Below are positions 1 to 8,942 of a stretch of DNA of 47,380 bases, in pieces. Source of the stretch: an uncultured Pedosphaera sp. GTDB taxonomy: Bacteria; Verrucomicrobiota; Verrucomicrobiia; Limisphaerales; Pedosphaeraceae. Position 1 is the first letter of the stretch. Each line of letters begins with the position of its first letter. The notes below the pieces were generated by a model. It had not been told where the DNA came from and did not search any database. It was given only the letters and a program-made list of their open reading frames with translations. The position numbers were made by a program, and so were the translations under genes. The stretch spans positions 1 to 47,380 of the forward strand of contig CAIYZC010000714.1 of NCBI GenBank assembly GCA_903930565.1. Direction: 5' to 3'.

Positions 1-3000
1 GATCATCTGGGCAGCAATCACGCGGCCGCGGCGACCATTCAAGTCAACGTTCATGCCACGAATTGGCCGCCCACCATCAGCCTGGCCACCAGCAACGCGA
101 TGGTGTCGGAAAACGTGGCCACCAATATTTTGGTGCGGGTCTGGGACTCCGAGACGCCGGTCACGCACTTGACCGTCACCGCGACCAACAACGCCACGGC
201 CCTGGCCGGCGCGTCGGTCGGCCCCATTCAAATGGTCGGCACCAACGGTTTGCTCTCGGTCACCCTCACCCCGATGCCGGACATTTTCGGCACGAACACC
301 GTAACCTTCCGGGTGACGGACGGCGACGGCGGCAGCGCCCAGGCGACCCTCATTTTGGGAGTGCAATTCACCAATCACGCACCGACCTTGGACCCGCCGC
401 AAAATCTGACGGTGGTCCAAGGCAGCGGCGCGCAAACGAATTTCTTCACGGGCATCAGCGCGGGCCCCGCGACGGAGAACCAAACGCCCAAGTTGTCGGT
501 CACCACGGCCAATCCGGCGCTGTTCAGCACGCCCCCCACCTTGGTTTACACCCCGGGCGCCACGTTTGGTTACGTCTGGTTTGTGCCGGGCCCGGGACAA
601 CTCGGCAACTCCCAGGTGGGGGTGACAGTGGATGACCAGGCGGGCTACAACAACAGCGCCCTGACCCGCAATTTTCGGATCACGGTGATCTCACCGATTG
701 ACATTGGCCAGGTGGGCCAGGGGACGGCGAGCTTCCAGAACCGATTGCCCGTGGGCGGCAGCAACCGGGTCGCGGGCACCGCGTTCTTCAATGGTTCGGT
801 GGCCCGGCGAGCGCCCGCTTCGGGAGCCTTTCAACCGGCCCTGAATTTGCCGGTGGGCACGGCGCCCTTGGCCCTGCTCGCCGGGGACTGGAACGGGGAC
901 GGCTGGCCGGACCTGTTGGCGGGCTGCTTTGGCACGAGCAATCTGGTGGTACTGACCAACAATGGCGTGGGCGGGATGGCCACCGCCAGCCAGTTGTCGT
1001 TGCCGGTGGCGCCGTTCGCCATGGCGATGGGTGATTTCAATCACGATGGCAAAATGGACATCATCAACGGGGACGCCATGACGGGTAATCTCACGATTTA
1101 CACGAACAACGGCCGCGGGGGCTTCGCCCAGTCCTTCGTCCTGCCCATCCGGGCGCCCTTTGTCAACCCGAAGGGATTGGCCGTGGTGGATTTCAACGGC
1201 GACGGGTGGCCGGACGTGGTCTGCGCGAACTTGAATTACTCCACGTTGCTGCTCTACACGAACAACCATCATGGCGGCTTGGTCGCGGCGGGCACGCCCG
1301 ACACCGCCGGTTGTCCCGCCACCGTGGTGGCGGCGGACGTCAATGGCGACGGCCGGCCGGATCTGCTGCTCAATGACGGGTGCAACAACTTCGTCATGGT
1401 GATGCTCAACAACGGCCAGGGCGGCTTCTGGCCGCCGACCACGTTCCCCGTGGCGGGCTGTGAATCCGCCCTCGCGGTGGGGGATCTGAATGGCGACGGT
1501 TTTCCGGACCTGATCAGCGCCGATGCGTGCGACAATGTCCTGACCGTACTGACCAACAACGGTGCGGGCGCGTTCAGCTGGAGCGCGACCCTGCCGGTGG
1601 ACCTCGCGCCGAACACCATTCTGGTGGCGGATCTGAACGGCGACAGCCGCCCCGACTTGGTCACGGCGAATGTCAACGGGGGCAATTTGACGATCCTGAC
1701 CAACGACGGGGCCGGCGGTTTCGCCCTGGCGGGCGCCCCGCTGGTCGGCACGATGCCCTACAACCTGGTGGCGGCGGATTTGGATGGCGACGGCGGTTTG
1801 GACCTCATTTCGGCCAACTCGGGAACGAACAGCCTCACGGTTTTGTTCAACACTCCGCAGGCGGTCCCCTACATGGCATGGTCCGCCTTTGGCCAGGCGT
1901 TCGCGCCGAATCCGCTGGACCTGCCCTATGCGCAACTGGGCGGGACCATTACGCCGCCGGCGGGCGTCCTGCCCAACCCGGTGGCCATGAGCCCGAACAA
2001 CGGAGCCTTTTATTTGCCCGACACCGGCAGTGTCTATGCCAACCAACCCGGACTGCTCACCCTCACCTGGACCAATCCCATCTCGGGCATGCTGGTGCCC
2101 GTGACCTATCTGGTCTTGAGCACGCCCGCCAACGGTCTGCCCCCGGGGCACATGTATGTCACCGATGCAAACGGCACGCCCACAGGTGCGCCGGCCGTGG
2201 CGGTCAACAATTTGGCGGTCTTGCCGCATTACAATTCCTTGGTGACCCCCGCCGTGCTGGGCACGAACACCCTGCCGGGCGGAGTGCAACTGCGCGCCAC
2301 CAACACCCCGGGCAGCATCGTCCTCGAATACCGGGACCCGGTTTCGGGCGCCTTCTCCAACTTGCAGGTGCTGGTCATCAGCGCCTACGCCCCGGACAAC
2401 ACGATTACCACCAACGTGGGCAATTGGCTGGCGCCGCAACGCCCGCACACCAACGGCTGGCCGGCCTTCGTCAACCGCGGCACCGTGGCCACCAATCCGG
2501 CGGTCGGTTACTACGCCTTCCAATACACGAACGGCCCGGCGGATCCGGCCAATGGCGGCGTGTTTGCGACACAGGCAACGCCCGACGCGAACGAAATCGA
2601 ATTGTTCTGGTTCAGCACCGGTTACGCCAACATTGTCTGGCCCGACGAGTTGGATCATTACCAGGCGCAATGGCCGGCGGGCTGGCAAACCAATGCCGTC
2701 CGGCTCTATCTGACGCACACGGATGACGGGGCGAACACGACGGCGCCCGCCCCGGCGTTTTCCACCCTGGCGGTGCCCAACCTGACGGTGCATTACAACA
2801 GCCAGATCACCCCCACATGGAGCAACGGGAGCACGAACAACGCCACGATTTGGCTGGAAAGCGGCACGCGCAAACTGCAGGCCCAACACGTCACCGGGCC
2901 GGTGCTGCTCCACTACAACCATTCGGCGCCGCTGGGTTTCATCGGCTGGGAACTGGTCAATGTGCTCCCATATTATCCCGACGCGCAACCCGCCGCCTTC

Positions 3001-6000
3001 ATCGGCCAGCAGCTCCACCCGGCGCTGAACCCCGTCGCGGACGTCGCCAACGGGGCGCCCGCGCCGGTGGTCACCCGCGGCGGACCGCCGGACAATCCGT
3101 ACTACATTTACCAACATTCCTCCCAAGACCCCAACAACCCCAGTTCCCAGGAGGGTTACGTCTTCGCCGTCCGCGCCACCACGACCACGAACCAGGTGGA
3201 GCTGTTCTGGCAGCGGCGCGGGCTGGCCGGCGTGCAGTGGTCGGGGGAAATGGATCGGTACAACCTGAGTTGGCCGTCGAACCAGCCGGCCTACTACCAA
3301 AACTATGTGCGCGGCCCGCTCGGCAACGCCGGGACGGCGGTGGCGATTCCGGGAGCCCTCCAACCCTCCTTGATGCCCTATCAAACCCCGGCGAACAACG
3401 CCGTCCTCGCGGGCAACACCTTTGCCATGCCGACGCCCGGCTGGGCCTTGCTCAAATACGCCTTCAGTAACAACGTCGCCTTCCAAACCGTTTCCGGAGT
3501 GGACCATCGCAGCACGGCAATCTATGACGGGCTAACCCACGCGGCCGCCATCGGGGCCCAAATCTTGGACGCGGGCCACCAAGGCCCCGGGCCGGGCTAC
3601 ATCTTCCTGCCCAACGACGGCACCGTGCACGCCTGGGACCGTTATGATTGGGAGGTTTACAACGGGAACACCAATGATCCGCCCGCCTTCCAAACCGGAC
3701 AAATCATCCCGGTGAACCAGGGCAATTTGGAAGTGTGGTGGTACCAGACCAATCAAGGCGTGGCGTGGCCGGCTTTCGTGCGCACCTACCAATCCGACTG
3801 GCTGAACTCCGAACCCTTGGTCATCGCGAGCCAGCAGGGTTCCGGCCCCATCAACCCGGTGTTGCAGCGCGATTTCCGGCTCTATTACCAGAACGACCCG
3901 ACCCTGCCCGGCTTCAACCCGAACGACGAGCACGCACTGCTCCTCCCGGCCAAGAGCGGCGGCGGCCAGGCGGTGTTCGCGCTCCGGAGTGATTTCGCTT
4001 CCGATCCGGCGACCGGTTCCCAGCCGTATGTGCTGTTGAAGCACCATGGAGCCGCGGGCACGAATTGGAATTACCGGGTCTTCCAAGTGCTGGCGCAGAC
4101 CAGTGGCACAACCTTTGATTACCCCCTCCAAGCCGGCCAGCTCATTCAGCCGCCCTACCCGCTCTCCCTGGTTGATCAGTCGCCCTACCGCGGAGCCACG
4201 AACGTGGTGCTGCCGCCCACCTACCGGGACGGCGCCTTCCGCGACCGCACCGGCGCCTATTGGGCGAAAGCGGGGGGTGACGACGGCGGGGTGAACAACA
4301 CCCTGATGCGCTACTTCTACCCCGTGCAACCGGGCTTCTTCGTCCCCGCTTGGTATCAAACCAACGCCTGGTACGCGACGAACTTCCCCACGGGCGTGCC
4401 CGTGGGCACGCTGCCGCCCCAGGGCTCCCGGCTGCCTTGGTTGGACCTCGCGGACCAAGGCCAGGCCGGGGTGCCGCACAACATCACCAACGCCATCAGC
4501 TGGCCCGCCAACCTGCCCAGCCTCTACGTGGGGGAAACCCTGGTGCAGGCCAAGCGCGGACTGCCCACCATGGCGGGCATGCTGAGCGCGGAAATGATCT
4601 ACCAACAGTCCGTGGCGGTGAGCAACGTGCCCAGCGCGCTCCTCATTGACCCCACGCGGACCGTCACGAACGCGATCTCCAAGAGCTTGCAGAGCATTGT
4701 CCTCAATTTGCAATCCATCAATCAGAACGGGCTCATCTATTTCCCCACCCTGCCGCCGCACCTGCGGAACCGGTTCTGGTACGACCCCACCAAGCAGAGC
4801 CTGAACTTCCGCGGGCAATGGGTCAGCGCCATCGGCACGGTGGAGCCGACCGGCTATCTGCTGGTGAACGTGATGACCAGCCGGGACGCGGCCAGCCTGG
4901 CTGCCGTCAGCAACGATCCCGCCTACCTCACCGCGCTCGCGGGCTTGCAGGCGAACGCCGGACAACCCCGGATCGTGGCCCCGAACACCCCGTTCGACAG
5001 CCTCGCGTTGACCGCGGGCGCGGCGCAGGGGACGGGCTATGTGACCTTTGTGGAGAACAACAGCACGAATCTCAACCAGCCCGCCGACCCCATCGCCCTG
5101 CACCTGCTCCGGGTGGATTGGCCGCTGTACCGCGGCGAACTGCATGCGGTGCCCTCGGACAACCCGTTGGATGATCAACTCACCCTGCGGCACACCGGGG
5201 ACTTCGCCGGGCACGCGGACCAGTATGCGTTCTCGTGGTATTTCTGCAGCGACTTGAACGGTTTCCCCAGCGCCCCGCTACCCACCGGCACCAACCTGCC
5301 TTCCGCCGCGGGCGGTTGGGTGGCCTACGCGGATAATACGAACGGGGCGCTGGACATCACGATCTCGGGTCCCGGGCCCGCCACCTTGGAAGACCATTGG
5401 TTCATCTGCCGGTACACCCCGCTGCCGGGCACCTTCGCGCAGGCCAACGCGCCAACGAACCGCAGCGCGTGGACCCCGCCCATGCTCGCGGAGGGCTGGA
5501 TCAAGCGCGTGCTCCAAGGCATCAACCCCTTTGAACAGCGCGTGATGAACTATCAGAATTCCCAGGTGAATACGATTGTCAGCATGATCAGTCAGGCGGG
5601 CCCCCGGGCCCTGGGCAGCGTGCCGCTGAACAGCCAGGCGGTCAACAATTCCGGGCTGATTCAGATTTACGGCACCATCCTCGACCGCGCCCTGAACCTC
5701 AGCATCAACGCCGGCTACACGGACCCCGGGGTGGACGCCCCGCTGTTGCTGGCGGCCGGCCGCTTGTCCGATTTGTACATGCTCCTCGGCAATGAGGCGT
5801 TCGCGGACGCCGCCGACCCGACGATTGCCTTCGGCACGGCCGACAACCAATACGGCAACCAATCGACGGCCATCCACTGCTTCCAAAACCAGACCAGTTC
5901 CCTGCTGGAAGAGGAATTGGCGCTGTTGCGCGGCCGGGACGACACGCAGAACCCGAGCGTGCAAACCTACCCCTTTTACAACCGTTTGATCTGGAATTTC

Positions 6001-8910
6001 ACCAAGGACATCGACGGCGGGGAGGTCGCCTACGCGTTGAATTACAACATCGCGGACCAGAACGGCGGGGTCTCGGGGGTGATCGACGAGCAGGCCGCGC
6101 AAACGTTGTATCCGCAAGGGCACGGCGACGCGTGGGGCCACTACCTCACGGCCATGCAGAATTACTACCGGCTGTTGACGAATCCCAATTACGTCTGGAC
6201 CCCGGCGACCGAATCCATCACGGTCTCGGGCGTGCCCGTGTCGGTGGATTACGCGCACGAACAGAAGTTTGCGAAAGCGGCGGCCGCCAAAGCGCAGACC
6301 GGCAATCAGATCATCGATTTGACCTACCGCCAGGCCTATGTGGAGACGCCGACGGGGACGTGGCAAGACACGCCGGACACCCATGTGAGCGCGGCGGGCC
6401 GCCGGGCGTGGAGCGTGGGCGAATGGGCGGACCGGGTGGGCCAGGGCGCCTTGTTTGACTGGGTGGTGGGCAACGCATTGCTGCCGCCGGTCAGTCCGAA
6501 CACCGGCCTCCAGCAAATTGACCGCACCACGGTGACGGAACTTGGCAGCCTGGCGGCCGCCTACACGAAGGTTGAAGCCCAATTGGACAATGCGGACAGC
6601 GGCCTCAACCCCCTCGGGTTGGCCCGGGACGCCATCCCCTTCGACATCGATCCGTCGGCGCTCACCGGCACCCAGGGCCAAACGCACTTCGAGCAGATCT
6701 ATCATCGCGCCACCCTGGCGCTGAACAACGCGGTGTCCACGTTCAACAACGCGGCGGGCACCACCCAGAATCTCCGCCGCCAGGCGGATTCGCTCACGGA
6801 TTTCCAGAAGACCGTGACCGACCAGGAGACCGATTTCACCAACCGACTCATTGAAGTCTACGGCTATCCCTACGCCGAGGACATTGGGCCGGGCGGCTCC
6901 TATCCCAGTGGCTACACGGGGCCCGACCTGACCTACCCGCATTACAATTACATCGACAGCCAGGATTTGACCGGGGTCACCCCCCCGCTGACCACCACCG
7001 TCCAGCAGACCTTCGTGAGCCAGCAAGTCCAATCCACCGGTCTCCTGACCAATTCCACCCAGCAGGTGTCGATCACCCTTTCCACCGAGGGCCTGAGTTT
7101 CCAAAAGCCGTCCGGTTGGAGCACGCGGCATGCGCCGGGGGAAATCCAAAACACCCTGGGCGCCCTGCTTCAGGCCCGCCTCAGACTGCTCCGCGGACTC
7201 CAGGACTACGACAACCTCCTGAGTCAGATTGATGACGAAGCCACGGCGCTCAAAGTCCAATACAACGTCAATGCCAGTGACATCAGGATGATGAACGCCT
7301 CCGCGGGGGTGCAAACCAACGTGGACGGAATGGTGAGCGCCCTGCGCGCCACCGAATTCGGCCTGCGCCTGGGCGCCCAAATCGCCTCCCTGCTCGGGGG
7401 GGCCAGCGCGGAGTTGTTACCCCGGGACGTCGGCTTGGCGAACGACGTGACCTCGGCCGGCCGCGGCGCCCTGGAGCTGGCGGGCACGATCGCCAGCCAG
7501 GGCTTGAACAGCGCGGCGGATGGCGCCGCGCTGGGGGAACAAGCCCAGGAGCAGGCGTTGCAGGAGGAGCAAACAGCCAATGGCATTCAGTTGTCCGTCT
7601 CGGACCAAGCGCCGGGAATCACCAACCTGGTCGCCACGCTCGCCCAAACCGTGCGCACGGAGCCCGGCCTGAGGAATGACCTCTACACCTCTTATCAAGC
7701 CATGCTGGAGGCCGCCGGCGCGTATCGAGCGGCGGTCGCGAAAGGGGAAACCATCCTCGCGGACCGGTTGCGCTTCCGCCAGCAAACCGCCAGCGCGATC
7801 CAGGGCTATCGTTACAAGGACATGGCGTTCCGCATCTTCCGCAACGGGGCCCTGCAAAAATATTGGGCCCAGTTTGATCTGGCGGCCCGGTACACCTATT
7901 TGGCGGCCAAAGCGTACGATTACGAAACCTGTCTGCTCCCGAACGACCCGCGCGGAGCAGGCCAGAATTTCCTCACGGAGATCGTAAAATCCCAAGACTT
8001 GGGCCGGTTCGACAACAACACACCGCAGCCGGGCAGCGGCGAGGGCCTGTCGGACGCCATGGCCACCATGGATCAAAACTGGAACCTGGTACTGAGCGGG
8101 CAGTTGGGCTTCAACAACCCGGAGAGCGAAACCGACCGCTTCTCGCTGCGGCAGGAATTGTTCCGCACCCAGGCCGGCACGAACGGCAGTTCGCTCAGTG
8201 TCTGGACCAACACGCTGTGGATGCACGTGGTCAGCAACCTCAACACCCTGCCGGAGTTCGTCCAATACTGCCTGCCCTTCCAAGGCAGCAACACCCCTGC
8301 CGGCGGCGAGCCGGGGATTGTCATCACCTTCCCCAGCACCGTCACCTTCGCGCAGAACTTCTTCGGCTGGCCGCTGGGGGGCAACGATAGTTCCTATGAT
8401 TCCAGCCATTTCGCCACCAAGATCCGCGGTGTCGGCGTGTGGTTTGCGAATTACGACAACCTGAACCTGGCGCTCACCCCGCGGGTTTATCTCGTCCCCA
8501 CGGGCAACGATGTGCTCCGCTCGCCCACGGGGAACCAAGGCATCACCCGCGAGTTCTCGGTGCTGGATCAACTCCTGCCGGTGCCCTTTCCCAATCCGAA
8601 TGCCCTGCAGTCCCCCACCTATCTGCCCATTGTGGATTCGCTGAGCGGCAACCTCGCGGACATCCGCCGATATGGCAGCTTCCGCGCCTACCATGACGGC
8701 GGGTTTACGACCGATCAAATGACCTACAGCTCCCGCTTGGTCGGACGCTCGGTGTGGAACCGCCGGTGGATGTTGATCATTCCCGCCGGCACGCTCGGTG
8801 CGGACCGTTGGCAAGCCCTCAACACCTTCATCAACGGCGTGGCCGGCGACGGCAACGGCGTCTCCGACATCAAACTGTTCTTCCAAACCTACTCCTACCA
8901 AGGCAACTGA
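1..8910 (+). CDS. Giant FG-GAP propeller protein with Tc-toxin A-like C-terminus (5' partial)
   Basis: The frame is open from base 1, so the true start and any signal peptide lie outside; 2969 residues are visible. Numbering from base 1, residues 1-240 are Ig/cadherin-like. Seven FG-GAP units follow, with calcium-loop Asp residues at 296, 345, 397, 446, 495, 544 and 593 (motifs such as DWNGDGWPD and DLNGDGFPD), which would make one seven-bladed propeller. Three related aromatic segments begin near 864, 1064 and 1241 (ELFW...WP pattern). About 2180-2710 is largely helical. The last 200 residues are beta-rich and end in a 'GVSDIKLFFQTY' strand. The order helical segment, 'LQKYWAQFDLAARYTYLAAKAY', then a terminal beta domain resembles the pore/TcB-binding end of Tc-toxin A subunits. 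That is inference from order and spacing, supported by the SpvB/RHS gene 32 bp downstream. The middle third is not recognised. The gene call is very secure; the TcA-like role is about even odds. Confidence 0.93.
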   Translation, partial: DHLGSNHAAAATIQVNVHATNWPPTISLATSNAMVSENVATNILVRVWDSETPVTHLTVTATNNATALAGASVGPIQMVGTNGLLSVTLTPMPDIFGTNTVTFRVTDGDGGSAQATLILGVQFTNHAPTLDPPQNLTVVQGSGAQTNFFTGISAGPATENQTPKLSVTTANPALFSTPPTLVYTPGATFGYVWFVPGPGQLGNSQVGVTVDDQAGYNNSALTRNFRITVISPIDIGQVGQGTASFQNRLPVGGSNRVAGTAFFNGSVARRAPASGAFQPALNLPVGTAPLALLAGDWNGDGWPDLLAGCFGTSNLVVLTNNGVGGMATASQLSLPVAPFAMAMGDFNHDGKMDIINGDAMTGNLTIYTNNGRGGFAQSFVLPIRAPFVNPKGLAVVDFNGDGWPDVVCANLNYSTLLLYTNNHHGGLVAAGTPDTAGCPATVVAADVNGDGRPDLLLNDGCNNFVMVMLNNGQGGFWPPTTFPVAGCESALAVGDLNGDGFPDLISADACDNVLTVLTNNGAGAFSWSATLPVDLAPNTILVADLNGDSRPDLVTANVNGGNLTILTNDGAGGFALAGAPLVGTMPYNLVAADLDGDGGLDLISANSGTNSLTVLFNTPQAVPYMAWSAFGQAFAPNPLDLPYAQLGGTITPPAGVLPNPVAMSPNNGAFYLPDTGSVYANQPGLLTLTWTNPISGMLVPVTYLVLSTPANGLPPGHMYVTDANGTPTGAPAVAVNNLAVLPHYNSLVTPAVLGTNTLPGGVQLRATNTPGSIVLEYRDPVSGAFSNLQVLVISAYAPDNTITTNVGNWLAPQRPHTNGWPAFVNRGTVATNPAVGYYAFQYTNGPADPANGGVFATQATPDANEIELFWFSTGYANIVWPDELDHYQAQWPAGWQTNAVRLYLTHTDDGANTTAPAPAFSTLAVPNLTVHYNSQITPTWSNGSTNNATIWLESGTRKLQAQHVTGPVLLHYNHSAPLGFIGWELVNVLPYYPDAQPAAFIGQQLHPALNPVADVANGAPAPVVTRGGPPDNPYYIYQHSSQDPNNPSSQEGYVFAVRATTTTNQVELFWQRRGLAGVQWSGEMDRYNLSWPSNQPAYYQNYVRGPLGNAGTAVAIPGALQPSLMPYQTPANNAVLAGNTFAMPTPGWALLKYAFSNNVAFQTVSGVDHRSTAIYDGLTHAAAIGAQILDAGHQGPGPGYIFLPNDGTVHAWDRYDWEVYNGNTNDPPAFQTGQIIPVNQGNLEVWWYQTNQGVAWPAFVRTYQSDWLNSEPLVIASQQGSGPINPVLQRDFRLYYQNDPTLPGFNPNDEHALLLPAKSGGGQAVFALRSDFASDPATGSQPYVLLKHHGAAGTNWNYRVFQVLAQTSGTTFDYPLQAGQLIQPPYPLSLVDQSPYRGATNVVLPPTYRDGAFRDRTGAYWAKAGGDDGGVNNTLMRYFYPVQPGFFVPAWYQTNAWYATNFPTGVPVGTLPPQGSRLPWLDLADQGQAGVPHNITNAISWPANLPSLYVGETLVQAKRGLPTMAGMLSAEMIYQQSVAVSNVPSALLIDPTRTVTNAISKSLQSIVLNLQSINQNGLIYFPTLPPHLRNRFWYDPTKQSLNFRGQWVSAIGTVEPTGYLLVNVMTSRDAASLAAVSNDPAYLTALAGLQANAGQPRIVAPNTPFDSLALTAGAAQGTGYVTFVENNSTNLNQPADPIALHLLRVDWPLYRGELHAVPSDNPLDDQLTLRHTGDFAGHADQYAFSWYFCSDLNGFPSAPLPTGTNLPSAAGGWVAYADNTNGALDITISGPGPATLEDHWFICRYTPLPGTFAQANAPTNRSAWTPPMLAEGWIKRVLQGINPFEQRVMNYQNSQVNTIVSMISQAGPRALGSVPLNSQAVNNSGLIQIYGTILDRALNLSINAGYTDPGVDAPLLLAAGRLSDLYMLLGNEAFADAADPTIAFGTADNQYGNQSTAIHCFQNQTSSLLEEELALLRGRDDTQNPSVQTYPFYNRLIWNFTKDIDGGEVAYALNYNIADQNGGVSGVIDEQAAQTLYPQGHGDAWGHYLTAMQNYYRLLTNPNYVWTPATESITVSGVPVSVDYAHEQKFAKAAAAKAQTGNQIIDLTYRQAYVETPTGTWQDTPDTHVSAAGRRAWSVGEWADRVGQGALFDWVVGNALLPPVSPNTGLQQIDRTTVTELGSLAAAYTKVEAQLDNADSGLNPLGLARDAIPFDIDPSALTGTQGQTHFEQIYHRATLALNNAVSTFNNAAGTTQNLRRQADSLTDFQKTVTDQETDFTNRLIEVYGYPYAEDIGPGGSYPSGYTGPDLTYPHYNYIDSQDLTGVTPPLTTTVQQTFVSQQVQSTGLLTNSTQQVSITLSTEGLSFQKPSGWSTRHAPGEIQNTLGALLQARLRLLRGLQDYDNLLSQIDDEATALKVQYNVNASDIRMMNASAGVQTNVDGMVSALRATEFGLRLGAQIASLLGGASAELLPRDVGLANDVTSAGRGALELAGTIASQGLNSAADGAALGEQAQEQALQEEQTANGIQLSVSDQAPGITNLVATLAQTVRTEPGLRNDLYTSYQAMLEAAGAYRAAVAKGETILADRLRFRQQTASAIQGYRYKDMAFRIFRNGALQKYWAQFDLAARYTYLAAKAYDYETCLLPNDPRGAGQNFLTEIVKSQDLGRFDNNTPQPGSGEGLSDAMATMDQNWNLVLSGQLGFNNPESETDRFSLRQELFRTQAGTNGSSLSVWTNTLWMHVVSNLNTLPEFVQYCLPFQGSNTPAGGEPGIVITFPSTVTFAQNFFGWPLGGNDSSYDSSHFATKIRGVGVWFANYDNLNLALTPRVYLVPTGNDVLRSPTGNQGITREFSVLDQLLPVPFPNPNALQSPTYLPIVDSLSGNLADIRRYGSFRAYHDGGFTTDQMTYSSRLVGRSVWNRRWMLIIPAGTLGADRWQALNTFINGVAGDGNGVSDIKLFFQTYSYQGN

Positions 8911-8942
8911 GGCCGACGCGGCCCGCCCCCCCACGAGTCCAC

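Noticed and set aside
691..3507. Long open minus-strand frame (938 codons) opposite the giant FG-GAP gene
   Set aside because: Translation is Arg/Gly/His/Val-rich with no motif; it mirrors the real gene in a high-GC region and has no start or neighbour support.
5278..7380. Long open minus-strand frame (700 codons)
   Set aside because: Antisense shadow of the real + strand gene; no recognisable fold or start signal.
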